Origin: Lobosporangium transversale | Lineage: Eukaryota > Mortierellomycota > Mortierellomycetes > Mortierellales > Mortierellaceae | Reading direction: 5' to 3' | Assembly: GCF_002105155.1 (NCBI RefSeq) | Contig: NW_019029002.1 | Span: 467,501 to 531,500, forward strand | Length of the DNA: 64,000 nucleotides | Part shown: positions 30,464-42,600 of the stretch, one piece after another | Numbering within the stretch: the first letter of the stretch is position 1 | Layout: each line of letters opens with the position of its first letter | Program-made: the position numbers and the translations under genes | Notes under the pieces: model-generated | Told to the model about the DNA's origin: nothing | The model's input: the letters and a program-made list of their open reading frames with translations, nothing else | Database searches by the model: none

Positions 30464-30775
30464 ATGTTGTTCAAGGCTAAGGGTCTCGTCGTGCTCGTTT
30501 CCATCGCTGCCATGCAAGTTGTGACCGGTCTCAAGGTCAACGAATGTACTTGTATCAAGAATTCGGCGGCACCTCATTTCCCCGGTATCGGACCTACCTA
30601 CGATTGTGGTACATTAGTCGGTTGCAGATACAGTGCTAATGCTAGACAGAAGTCTTGGCAAATCTCTGGAAAGGCAGGCGTTGACTACTTTAAGCAGTGC
30701 TGCCGGAATGCAGGAAAATATGGCTTCTGCAGGACTGTCACCATCTGGGGAAGCTGCCCAATTGTCAAGGGATAA
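30464..30775 (+). CDS. Small cysteine-rich secreted protein
   Basis: A single coding exon of 103 aa. Residues 1–22 form a signal peptide (basic start, hydrophobic LVVLVSIAAMQVV, small residues before a likely cut after VTG). The mature part of about 80 residues has eight cysteines (CTC, DC, GC, a CC pair, FC, SC), an even number that could make four disulfides, plus many Gly and aromatic residues. I do not recognise the family. The leader intron (30376–30461) ends only 2 bases before the ATG. Such proteins in fungi are often cell-surface, antimicrobial or effector-like, but nothing in the sequence decides this. Confidence 0.85.
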   Translation: MLFKAKGLVVLVSIAAMQVVTGLKVNECTCIKNSAAPHFPGIGPTYDCGTLVGCRYSANARQKSWQISGKAGVDYFKQCCRNAGKYGFCRTVTIWGSCPIVKG

Positions 30776-31432
30776 ATTATAATGAAGAAATAATCTCACA
30801 TGGACGCATACATTTCATGTAACGGGAAATGTTTATTCCTATTAGGAAATTTTTAAAATGTAATAAATATAAACAGATCAATTGTAACGCACTTTTTTTT
30901 TTTTTTTTTTTTTTTTTTTCCTGCGTGTGTGAGTGTCTCTACTTTCACAATCATACAAAAGCTTCAAAGCCTTGAGCTGATCACAATTGAGCTCATTCGT
31001 CTTATTCACCTCACTTGCTACTCTATTCTCGTGGGGCTTACTCTCGGAAATTTTGAGGATAGTGTAGCTCTCTCAGAAATGGAGAGCCTGGAGACCAAAG
31101 CTCGAAAACCGGGTACTGTATGAGGAATTCTTTCTGCTAATCAGCAACATGCACAAGATATTCTTCATCTCAATACTTTGCTCATAGTTATTCGACACTA
31201 TATTGATCACTAGATCGGCGAAAATTGCTTGCTGTAACTGTCATATTTATACTACAACTCACATGCAGCCGGCGCTTCTCCTTCAAGTTTAACAAAGTCA
31301 TTTGGTATTTTGCAATGGATTTCATCACTTTGATTAATATGTTATTCAAATGAGAAAGATTTCTTTTTCTATTATACACAGTATGATGATTTGACGGCAG
31401 GAAAGTATACGGAGGTTATCCCAAACGTTTCT
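30776..31432. other. Convergent spacer, no gene seen
   Basis: It separates the 3' ends of the secreted-protein and lipase genes. It contains an AATAAA-like signal area near 30860 and a T run at 30893–30919. No coding potential recognised. Confidence 0.5.
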
Positions 31433-34400
31433 TCATTGTCGAGATCTTCTTCTCACGTTTGTTGTCAAGCTTGACCTCCACCTCTGTCTTCTGATTTCTG
31501 ATCCAGACTCGGATGCTAGCTCTCTCCATCGCGTATCACCTTCCACGCCACATCCTTCGTCTCTGTTCCTGTTCCTCTCCTTGGATCGGCGAGAATCATT
31601 ACCACGGTAATATCCCTCCTCTTCCTCCTCTTCATCATCATCGCCTTCTTGGTGATAGGTATATTTGACAATCCTTCGGCGAACTCGAGACGAATCCATA
31701 TCCTCTGAACGATCCCCTGTTCCTCCATATCCGCTATCGTTATCTCCTGAAAACATATCAGGTGCGCCATTAGGCTTTATTATTGTTGTGGTTACAACGC
31801 CATTAGAACAAGATGACCTTCTGGACACGAGTCGGTCCACTGCATGGGCGCGGTTAGCCAAAGGCGAAGAGGTCTCGTTGACTGCCTTTTCTCTTCCCAA
31901 TGCATTAGCGTCGCCATTGTTCTTGAAAAATGTAAAAAGTCCTGTTTGAACAGGGCTTCCAGTCTCTGCCTCGTCTACACCTCCGTAATGCGCTGTATCC
32001 TCCATTACGATTTCAATCTTACCCTCTGCTAGTGCCTTGACATAGTCCCCAGGGAAATGATCATTCAAGAAGAATGGTAACACGATTCGCTCAAAGATTC
32101 GGAGCCATGACTCCCTACGCATCCTCATGATGACTCGTAAGTTTAGGATACCGGAGAGATGCATAAATGAGATGCCTCTGACGGGGACAGGCATTAATGT
32201 CACTGGGTCTGGAGGGTACAAAATCAATTTATGTGAAGACTCGACAAATACAAGCGTTCCTGGAAGAGTTTCATAAGCGCCCCAAAATGGCACGCGAGCG
32301 AAGATATCGTTGTTGTAAACATGATGAAACATTTTGCAAGCGAGCTTGGGTCCAAATGCGTTACTGAAATCCTTGTCGCCGATTTTAGGACTGCCATAAC
32401 TGTAGAAGACGAAGGAGAATAAAGAAAAGTCGAAAACGAATGATTATTCATGTGACGCATCAACATATAACTATAAATTAAACACTCAATCATGTCAGTG
32501 AGTAGAACTTACGTGTAAAGCCCAGAAAATATATCCAATAGTGGAGAGTGACATTGAACCATCTTTGCCAGAAAGATGGTAGCAAGAGCGCCACCCAGAC
32601 TGTGTCCACAGATGTAAAAGCGAAGCTTCTTTCTTTTAAAGCTACCTTCTTGTTCATCTCTGTATTGATGGTTATAAATATCTAGAATCTTATTGCCCAA
32701 GTCAGTCCATTGAGCAGAGTCTTTGCTATCTGCTTTACATCCCGAAAGTCTCCTCCGATGATGACTCTGCCCAGCATGGTGCAGTCCTGTAAGCGAGAGC
32801 CTTCGTGTCTTGGCGCTTCTAAATGATCCATGACCAGAAAGACTGGATCTTCGCCCGTGTTCTTTATCCTGGCCTTTACTAATATCTAATGATTCTATAT
32901 CGTCAGTTGAATATAGATTACTCAGGCTGCTCCTTCTGGAAAGAGCTCGAGAATTCGACGACGAACGACGTTGATGTGAAACCTTTGAAGACCGATCCAC
33001 TTTGTGCATTCGCTTAAGCTCTTTCTCTGCATGTTCTAGTCTCAGCCCATCCAACCACCGGCATGCTTGTGCAAACGCACTCAGGTCTCTGACTTCGCCT
33101 GCAAAACGATAGTCAACTGGATCGCTCACGTGGGTGAAGAGGCCCACAATTAGGAATTTGACCAACATATATGCCGCTCGGATGGAAGTGACTATCGTTT
33201 GGTAGACGGAATGGTTGGACAGTTCGAGATTGATTGTGCTAGCTTTGGTAACCTCGGATCTGAAAGATGAAGCTGGGCTAATTTTGTGTGGACGTTTTGG
33301 AGAAGACTTTTCTGAATGTAGCCCATAGTCATCTTCATCCATGTCTGTATCACTATATCTCCGATGTTGAAGCCGACTCAGTTCCCGCTGTTGTTGAGCC
33401 AACTCTTCAGACGGCAAGAGAAAGTTTTCAGCCGAACCCAGGGCATTGTACATTCCCTTATGACACTTGCCAAGCGGTACAGCCTCATCTCCAAGAGTCT
33501 TGATGGGTATAAGTCGCGATTGAATATCAGTCCATGCGTTTTGGAGATTCAAGGGATCTGTCCCGCGGAATACTAGTACAATGTTACGACCTTTTTGCAC
33601 GATAAATCCACAGGTGTTCTGTGTAAATCCACACAAATAAACAAAACCAGGTGAGATAAAAGTTCGCATGAGTATGATTTTTCAATTTTTGTATACCCGA
33701 TCATCAAAAATAAAAAAATTTACCTTGTATGCAATAGCGCGGAATGAATGCATGTCATATCCCGAGAGAGCGAGTTCATGGCGAATTACGGGCACATCTT
33801 CATAAACTAACTTGGATACCATGGCTAGGGTCGTAGCAATAGGTTGTGAATAGCGGGGTCGATCCATAAGGTTCTCCTGTTGCTGATCCAATTTCTTTTC
33901 AAATCCGTTTTTGATATCATCCTGTACGTAACGAGACTTGTCAATGTTGGCCATCTCCAACACTTTATGCCAATCTTCGCTCGACATGGATGCTAAATCT
34001 GATCCAGATCTTCCAGACACTTTATACTTTGTATCAAGTGATTTAGGGCGATCCCTTGATCGCTTACTGTTATCGTGATTGCTGGTGCGGGGTTTCAAAC
34101 TAACTTTGCGTTCATCGTAATCATGATCGCGCTCAAAATCCTGTCCGCCCTCTTCGATCCGTTTAACCTTTTCCTTGTCAAGAGTCTTCCCAAATTCACC
34201 ACAGGGCTGGAAATTTGTATCGCAGGCATTGACAGTCGAGTATTGCCCTGCGCTGGGCTCATGAAGTCCCACGGCGATCTTGAGCATTCTCCGAAGGAGT
34301 ACATCCGACATCATCAAGATGATGAACCAGGTCCAAAAGACCAGTTTGATGGAGCCATTGGTAACTTTGCCGAGGACTGGAATGCCGCGAAGGATAGATG

Positions 34401-34644
34401 CAAGAGGCGTGAGAGCGACAGAGATGGTACGCAGGATTTGGAGGATGATGGGCATTGAGAACTTGAAGGTCTTCCATGAGAGGAAGGTACAGGTGGAGAG
34501 TAAAAGACAGATGACAAAGAGTGTAAAGGAGAAGATAGTGACCCAACGACGATCACTGTAGACGCCATAAAAGGTCACTGCGAGGGGTATTGAGGCTATG
34601 GCCAGGCTGGCAAGCCAGAACAACCTGTTCTTTCCATGGGCCAT
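31433..34644 (-). CDS. Class 3 lipase, sn1-diacylglycerol-lipase-like
   Basis: Three exons, 34644–33724, 33618–32513 and 32399–31433, giving 997 aa. The N-terminus has three to four membrane segments (LFWLASLAIASIPLAVTFYG, WVTIFSFTLFVICLLLSTCT, LVFWTWFIILMMSDVLL), as in DAG lipases. The lipase fold follows: NIVLVFRGTD, KCHKGMYNA, then the nucleophile elbow ICGHSLGGALA (Ser647), YGSPKIGD, the Asp in YNNDIFARVP (D707) and a His in NDHFPGDY (H790). Between the CHKGMY block and the nucleophile is a ~200-aa Ser/Arg-rich insert with several RRxS phosphosite-like motifs and a hydrophobic stretch (AAYMLVKFLIVGLF). The tail is disordered and basic/acidic. In animals such enzymes split DAG to 2-acylglycerol at the plasma membrane. 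Here the substrate is inferred. Confidence 0.92.
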
Positions 34645-36426
34645 GCGATCTGAAGATATGAAGTATGAAATGAAGTGAAGTGAAACGAAATGAAATGAAG
34701 AAATGAATGAAGAATACAATGTCAGGGTAGGAATGCGGAAGAAAAAAAAAAAAAAAAGCAAACAGAAGCGGGGAAAGTAAAGGATTAGTGTGTGGTCTAT
34801 GGGGGAGGAAAATGTTAAAGTTTTAATTGAATGTTCAATGATGTGATAGGTGGGATGCGAGGAAGTAAAAAAAATAGAAAATAAGGGGCTGGAAAGGAAA
34901 AGAAATGGGGAAAAGAGAACTTTTTAAAGACGTTGTGCTAACCAAGCAAGTGCATGTGCGCACTGGGCAAATGATATTCCAACATGTCAGCAAGGGTCGT
35001 GTGCGCTTATTTCAGTCAGTCCCATCATTCCCCTGAGCATTTCAAACATTTCCACATCTGTCCTGCAAATCAAAGTAAGGACACACAGACACAAGCACTT
35101 TTTTTTTTTTAAATGTGAACTAAAATTGATTATTCTCATTCACATCCTCCTTTTGGGCATATTTCGATCAATGCTTTCTTTTTTTGGTGTTTGCTCAGGA
35201 TTACTCCGGTAATTCTTTTTTTTTTTTTTTTTTTTTTTTTTTTCATGCTGTCACTTTATCTTGAAGTGTCTGTTGATATCTGCCCCCAAAAAAAATTCTG
35301 ACAATCATTTTTTTTGTTCCTTTATGACTACCTAGATCATCACCGAAGGGTTTAGATGTCAATCCAGAACTTGAAGAGTGAAAGAAACAAAATAGGCATC
35401 GATAGCAACATTACAACAGTAGGAATATCAATCGGCAAATGCTTGAGCTAACATGTACACAAGGAACCCTGTGTCTACAATAGTAAACACAAGAAATAAC
35501 GGCATCTGATTAATGTTTGTTGGTTCATGTGGCACATCTTTTTCTCACAATGACGAGGCAGGCAGACATGAGCTTCGGGCACAATCAAAATAATCCAGAG
35601 CTGAGTGAGAGCATCCATCATATCCCTTTTTTCTTCTCGTGCTACAAGCATGTGAATTGATTCCGAAAAAAGTCATTAAAATTAATGCGAGAGCACAAGC
35701 AGCTTGAATGCCAAGGACTTGCTTACAAGGAATAACCGACGTGTCATTAACATTGCATTATGGCATCCGAGTATCAAGGTGGTCAATTTGCACATGACCT
35801 AGCTTGGCAACTCTACACACTTGTGCTCCTGATAGTTTTTATATTCTTAGCTTTCTCCCTGCAGAGTATGTCGCGAGCATGTGCAAACTATCACAGCTCC
35901 ATTCAGAACAAATTGATAGGGATGAAGGACTTGGCCTTGTGCTCCATACGCGCTATCTTTAATACGTCGGTTAAATAGCTATAGAGCTTTTAAAAAGGGT
36001 TGAAAACCTTGGACCCGCATCAAGGAAATGGTTACCGATGTATTTCGATGCGAATCCAATAGTACCAGGCATATGAAATGAAGCAGAAATGGAGCAGAAG
36101 GAAGAAGGAAAAGGAAGACAGACCAAGTCAGAATACAGGACAAGAGATGATGTATGACGGACAACAGGAAACGGAAGATTTAAAAAGCTCAGTATATATA
36201 TATACAAACATAAACATTCACTTGTTGTTTTGCCCGATTGCCCCTTGGATCATGTCAGCTATCGCGCACAGAGCTTTATTTGTTCTTTGTGAATACATTT
36301 TGGTTTGACCCCCAAATCTTTTTGTTTTGAGGTGATCTTTCTTCATGCAGTAATATGATTGATTATCATCTCTTAACTTTTCTTATTGTGCTTTGCTATG
36401 TATTATATAATAAAAACTACATCTCA

Positions 36427-36472
<46 letters not shown>

Positions 36473-36478
36473 GACTGT
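34645..36478. other. Spacer upstream of lipase gene, no gene seen
   Basis: Next to the lipase start is a degenerate GAAATGAAGT-type tandem tract (34655–34712), CT-rich on the lipase sense strand. T runs lie at 35100–35110 and 35216–35243. A 72-codon open frame at 35760–35978 with one hydrophobic stretch is the only open frame with an ATG, but I cannot support it. Confidence 0.45.
36429..36472. repeat. T33A11 homopolymer junction
   Basis: 33 T followed directly by 11 A, just downstream of the stop of the PAH-domain gene (whose sense strand reads T11A33). It can fold as an A:T hairpin and may act in 3' end formation, but this is one of many such tracts in the window. Confidence 0.9.
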
Positions 36479-36805
36479 TTAGAAGTCTCTCAGGCCTTGA
36501 CTAAGTTTGGTCAGAACGATTATACGGACGGCTGTTGAGGCTGTGGGATGGAGAAAAGGCGTGACAATCGAGTTAGACCTGGCCCTGTTATGAATGGAGC
36601 CCATGCCTCTGATTCTTGAAATACTATTGAGAGGTGCTGGAGGTGGAGACGGAGGAGAAGGAAGAGAGGGAGGAGGAGGATCCTGCTCTTGATATTTATT
36701 CTCTGCCGACAAAAACTCTTTGAATTCTGTGTGAACAAGAGGATATTTTTCAAACAAGATCGATACACGATCAATCATCTCGGTTCCATTAATCCTTTTG
36801 CCAAG

Positions 36806-36836
<31 letters not shown>

Positions 36837-37255
36837 AACAGAATCATATTAGTGATTTGAATTCCAACAATAAAAAAAAGTAAAGATAAAGTTAAATAAA
36901 AAGCATTGACCTACTTTTGCTTCTCGTGATCATCCAAGATTTCAAGGTAGAGCCTTAAAATCTCTGGTTCATTCCGCAGACTATCCTTTAGGATACCCAA
37001 GAATGTAGTAGCAGCGGTAATCACCGTCAGAGGCATAGAGCCCAGCAGAGTAATGGCTGTTGACGATGACGTTGTTCTTGCTGCTGCTGTTGACGCAGAA
37101 GCTATCCTCAGTAGTTTCGGGCTCCGTCCTAAGAAAGCAGTAGCAGCAGCAGTAGAATCCGGATGAGTAGCTGGCTCAGTTTGCAAGGCCTGCGATGATG
37201 ATCGCTCTTGAGGCGACAAAGGCTTCGGCATGAAACTGTTCTCGCTCGAAGACAT
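36479..37255 (-). CDS. Small protein with a single PAH (Sin3-type) domain
   Basis: Two exons, 37255–36915 and 36794–36479, giving 218 aa. The acceptor of exon 2 (GGCAAAAG) follows an A run but is the only one that restores the domain. Residues ~85–155 match a paired amphipathic helix: FLGILKDSLRNEPEILRLYL, then EILDDHEKQKINGTEMIDRV and SILFEKYPLVHTEFKEFL, very like Sin3 PAH repeats (helices with …EIL…, …V..LF..HP.L…F..FL). Full Sin3 proteins have three to four PAH domains and a HDAC-interaction domain in >1000 aa; none of that is here. The N-terminal ~80 aa are Ser/Ala/Thr-rich, and a Pro-rich stretch follows the PAH domain. It may bind SID-type repressor peptides. Confidence 0.8.
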
Positions 37256-37918
37256 TTTGGAGATGGTGATTTTTTTTTAAAAAAAATATGAAAAGTTGGG
37301 TATTTAAAAGGAAAAAAAAATGGGCGTTTGTTGAACTAAGCAATGTGCGGGAGGAAGTGGAGTTCAGAACTAGATATCACATTAGAAATCTGTGAAGTAT
37401 TCAGGGATGGATTGTGGATTAAGGATAGGGGTGTCTATCTATGAATGTGGTGTTGGAGCTCAATTGGTTTTAAGTAACACGTCTTCATGGCATTAAACAT
37501 GCTCGAGCAGAGATTTTGAAAGCGATGTGGATTAATATAATAGTTTCTATGTATTGGAAAAAGTAATTTGTGAATTTTGTTCAAAGGCACCTTTGTGATC
37601 AGTAGATATTCACAGTCTAATTTACTCCGTGCGCGAGCTCTTAGTGCCAGTGTTCATTTCTTGCACGCAAAAACAAACATGGGAGTAATTGGAAACAGTG
37701 TTACGAATATAATTCCGCTCTTTCTTTCTTCGGGGGTGGGGTTGTTTTTCTTCTTTTTTTTCTATGTATATGATTCATGAGAGTTGCAAGGTAGGTGGAG
37801 CAGCAAGGTGTACGGATGCAACAGAATGCAAGTTTTATTATGGTTAAGAAATAAAGTTACACGAAATGGGAAAGAAATATGAGTAAGAAATGAGAAAAAA
37901 TGCACAGCAAAAAATGCT
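37256..37918. other. Spacer, no gene seen
   Basis: Region between the start of the PAH gene and the 3' end of BUD23. Short A/T-rich runs near 37270–37320; nothing coding recognised. Confidence 0.5.
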
Positions 37919-39150
37919 TTAGAACTTTGGACGACGCTTGCGAGCCGTATATTTGGAGTCATTGGCAGTCTTATCGCCTTTTGCACGCAATTGTTCCTTC
38001 TTCTTCAAGACCCAGTTCTTATCTTTAAGGGGTTTACGCTTACTAGAGCGCATGCGGGAATCATTCCTCCTAAGTATTCAAAAAAAAATAAAATAAAATA
38101 AATAATAAAAAAAAAAAGTTAGTATAAACGTTCAGCCACAATTCAAAAGATAATATGGAGCGAGGATTAGGCCTAGGATAACAGCATACTTCTTGGATGT
38201 ATATTGCACTCCAGTTTCTTCAGGCTCCCCTTCCCCGTCTTCTCCCAGTGCAGCAGGAAGTTGTTGTCTGACACCATTGATCTCCTGTCCTGCAAACAAG
38301 CAAAGATAAAACTTTTTTGCCTTCTTAGAATTAGGATAGTCGACAACAAGACCTCCTTCGAAACCACAGCGGACAGCACATCCCATAATCAATTGGACTT
38401 GGTCATCATTCTCGGGATAGAACTGGAACACTGCACGGGCGCCACGTCTCAAGGAGGAATAAAGGGTAGAGAAGAATCGCATAAGACGAGCCTTTGGGTG
38501 GTGAGAAGTCTTATCGGCATTGCAGAGCCATTGCAGGACTGAAATAGAGATACAGCCGTCGAATGTACCAGGTCGGAAAGCCATCCCATGTCCTGCGTCC
38601 TGTAAGAACAGATCTCCAGAAGCCTCATTCTCCAACGCTACCTCCAACATGGCAGGGGCGATGTCAAATCCAATCCAGACGTGACCATACTCATCCAGAA
38701 CTTCACCACTAAGCCCTGATCCGCAACCGACATCCAGAATAAGTCCAGAATATCCCTCAGGTAAATTCAACAACTCGACAGCACGGCTGGCCATCTCCGC
38801 TTGAATAGCTGCAATACGGGAGCTAAGTGGCATCAATGAAAAGAACAGCATAGATTCATTTTTTTTTTTTTTTTTGTTCAACGTTGAGTATGACAACGCT
38901 ATAAAACATCCAATGCTACAATGTCAAAGTATTAAAGTAAATTGTTGAAGTATATGGCGTCGTACTTTCCAGTGTACTTTGCTGCCTCTTCGCCACCATA
39001 GACCTAACAAATGTATGATATTGGTGAAAGTAAAGCAGTTGTATTTCAGTTGGTTATGCTCTATTAGATTCCTTTGACCATTCCAATGCAAATGTATAGC
39101 ATACTATTGCGTACGATTTCAGGGGGTGCTTGATGTTCCGGTCGTGACAT
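37919..39150 (-). CDS. BUD23: 18S rRNA (guanine-N7)-methyltransferase Bud23
   Basis: Four exons: 39150–39115 (36 nt), 39003–38966 (38 nt), 38822–38190 and 38069–37919, giving 285 aa (human homologue 281). The short first exons encode MSRPEHQAPPEI and VYGGEEAAKYTG, diagnostic of this family. Next is the SAM-binding motif ILDVGCGSGLSGE, WIGFDIAPAML, and FDGCISISVLQWLCNAD. The last exon is the basic tail with SKYTARKRR that Bud23 uses for nucleolar targeting and RNA contact. Bud23 with Trm112 methylates a guanine of 18S rRNA and helps build the 40S subunit. It shares a 443-bp divergent promoter with LTN1. Confidence 0.96.
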
Positions 39151-39593
39151 GGCTGCAATAAATGAAAAAAGATGAAAGCAAACGAATTTATTTCTTTGCA
39201 CCCAAAATGCTCCCTAATATCGAAAGGAGGATGTTGCTTGGGCCAAAAAAAAAAAAAAAAAAAAAAAGCTTCCTCAAAACAGCAGCCAGTGGCTTGTGAT
39301 AGTAGAAGACAGTCCCAGAAAAATGTAAAATTTGAGGCATTGATGACATTAGGAGCTGCGGCAACCTAGGAAAATCAATTCAGTTGACTACAGAAATATA
39401 GTTTTTGCCTTGCTCCGTTTGCTCCATTAGCCAAAGCAACTTTGTCTTCTGAGGGCTTCCATAAAACCTTCATTGTCTTCTCGACTTTCTCAACAATTTT
39501 AATCAATTCACTTTTTCTTTCTCTTATTAAACTAATACCTTACGTAGGAGAGGATCAAACCATTGTTCTACATTTCCTCTTTACATTTAAACC
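39151..39593. promoter_or_regulatory. Divergent promoter region, BUD23 / LTN1
   Basis: 443 bases lie between the two ATGs. It contains an A run at 39245–39267 and a CT-rich, TTTCTTTCTC tract (39505–39525) before the LTN1 start. No TATA box seen, as is common for housekeeping genes. Confidence 0.55.
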
Positions 39594-39648
39594 ATGCCAC
39601 CAAAAACAACACCCCGCGTCAGAGGAAATGTGAAGGCAGCAAGCAGCA

Positions 39649-39679
<31 letters not shown>

Positions 39680-42600
39680 CTTTTTTTCAAGTTGCGAATC
39701 CTCTCCCCTCCTCTTACCAACATTCATTACTGGTTGGTTGTAATCAAAATAGTCGCGCTGCAGAACTAGCGAGTACAAGTGGGTCAGGATCAACACTCCC
39801 CATCTCAGCCCTCGGAGGATTCGCACAGTTTGCTACACCCGCATTCTCACCATCTTCAACTTACGTAGCCTCCAATGTCTCTCGAAATGCGCCTCCTAAC
39901 CGATCTGGATCCTCTAGTCCGGCACTTGCATCTTCAGGATCGTCTGGCTTTGGTGGCTTCGACTCAGAGGTTGTCAGTGTGATTAGAAATGGAGACCTCT
40001 CCATGATCATTAAGCGACTTATGTCTAAACGCGACACCACTACAAAAGTTAGAGCGCTCGAGGATCTGGAAAAATGGGTCAAAGCACAGCCTGAGGATGA
40101 GGAGGCAGGATCAGACGCTTGTCTGGAGGCCCTTGGCCCTTGGATCAAGCTCTATATTAAGTTGACAACTGATGTGGATCGTCGCGTGCGTCTCTTGACT
40201 AACAATGTGCATATGTTGATTGTCAAGCGTGTTAAAAAGAGGCTGGCCCCTTATCTGAAGGAGGTGATCGGTGCCTGGGTTGGCACTTTTTTTGACCCAA
40301 CAAGGGATGTAGCATACGTAGCTGCGGAGGCATTCAAGGTATATATAAATATATATATATATATAATTTACCGATATAATCATTTCATTACCACTGTACT
40401 GATCTCATATTCTTTTGGTCTCAGAGCGCTTTTCCTGACAATAAGCGCGAGTCGGTTATCTCTTTCTGTCTCCAAGATATGATCTTCTACGTTTCAGAAA
40501 TCCTTCTCAATAAATCCTCAGAGACATTCAGTGACCCTCGCTTCAACACAAAGGAGGAAATGGACAGTCGCTATGCCAGAGTCGCTTCAAGCTCCCTCTA
40601 TACAATTGGATACATTGCTGGTAAATATGAGCCATGTCGCTACATAATATGTGTACCAATGGTTATTTCTTCTGCAGTCTAACTTTGTGTTGTCCTAATA
40701 TTGAATGCCCTGTGTTTTGATAGAAACGCTATCCGCTGAGTCATTAGAAAAGTCTGCTGGCGAAATTGGACAATTATTGGATGAAACCAAGCTATGGCAG
40801 TTCTTTAATCATCCCAGTCCACAGGTGAGGAGGGCAAGCTATAGTATGCTTCGAAAAATCACTAGTAAGGCACCGAGCCTGATCAAAGATAGATTGGAGG
40901 TCATTAGCAAAGTGTTTTTCCCAGCAACATTCTCGGATAAGGATCCAACCACTCATGGCGACCTCTGGGATGCACTTCTCATCTACACTAAGGCTTTCCC
41001 AGAATCTTGGACAATCGCAGTGGGAAAGAAACCTACTATGTCACTATTTTTTGGATTTCTAAAGGCTGCTGGATATGGATCGACGACCGTTACCTATCGC
41101 AGCATCCTACCACTTATCGCAAGCTGGCCAGAAGAATCTATCCTGGGCAAAAATGGAACAGGCTTCCCTTTTGGCAAAGACTTTTTTGACAATTTCTGGA
41201 AAGGCCTTAGTAGCCCCCATATTGACAAGGAGCCGGGGTCGACAGCACAATTCTTGGAGGCCTATATTGAATGTATGGTCTATTTTATAGTTCGATTCGG
41301 CAAATCCGAGGCAACGGTTCAAGGACAAGAAGCTGTATATGCTACGTACCTCAATCTTTTAAAGACATTTTTGGGATCAACAGATGGCAGCGAAACTTCA
41401 GCTAGGCTTGTACAAGACGAGCGAACAGTAGTCAAGAAGATCAGTATTCATTTGGTTCGATTACTTACTATTCCTTCAGTCCGTGAGCGTACCATCGCGA
41501 AGCTTTGGGAGCCAATTACGGATATTATGAATGAAGTCGTCTCAGATGAGCCCTCTGATATATATGTAAATCGAGGGAAGCGAGTCATAGCGCTCCTGGC
41601 GGAAGCTTCAGCTGCTGCACGCGAGAAACAGGATGAGGCTCTTGTTGAATTAACAGAGAAGGCTGCCGACCAGCTCGTGCAGATTGTAGCCAAAAAGTGC
41701 TCTGGGAGTATGTGCCATTTGTGTTAGTCAATAGTTTCGATTGTCGGCTCCTAACTTGGCAAAGTTAATTAGGCTCACTATTTATTGAATTTTTTTTCCT
41801 ATTTAGCTCAATCTGTTGGACCGTCACAACTTCTCTCCCTGTTGGCACTTCACTTCGAGGTGGTTGTGTTCACTAACCCTGAAAGTCAGAAAGCCCTGCA
41901 TGACTTTTTCAATGTTCAATTTGCAGATATGCTGATGGCGTCCGATGATGGAACATCTTCGAGTGACGCTACCTCCGAAAGCAATGGCTCTTTGCCACAT
42001 TTGCTTGGTCTCTTTGCAGGATATCTTGGCAACTCCAAGGAGCCAGAACCGGCATCACAGCTCTGGAAGCAAGTCATGGATAAAGTGTTGAAGGAGACTG
42101 AAATAGAGCGAGAACAAGAGCGACAGAGGGTTATCCTTGTAGGGATGTTGCAACGTATTTCAGCCGTATCTCCAAATTTTGATCTGCACCTTGAGAGCAT
42201 CAACAGTTTTGTTACGGATGTCGTTGTTGGTCAGCAGTATGCTACGTCTTCATCAGGAAAATCATTAGTTTCAAGCGCCTTGAGCTCCAAATCAATCATT
42301 TCTGACCGTCTCAAGCTCGACATCATCGACAGTCTCTCTCAACGCATAAATCTCTTCCTGTCAGACATTCTAGCTGGACATGCATTAGGAAAAATGGAAG
42401 AGGCGGAATCCATTTTGGCAATCATGCTCGAATCTTTGGCTCATGTCATACCGCTGGCAATTGAGCTGGATGAGGAAGGCCCGTTAAAACAGATTATTGT
42501 TGCCATCTTTGACCTTAGCTCACAATCCGAGGGGTACCTGAGCGAGGCCGGACAGAAGAATCTCGAAGAGTTGCAGCGACTCTCAAAGGAATCTGATTCG

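Noticed and set aside
35760-35978. 72-codon frame with one hydrophobic segment
   Set aside because: Lacks a CT-rich leader, terminator-like context or recognisable family; likely random.
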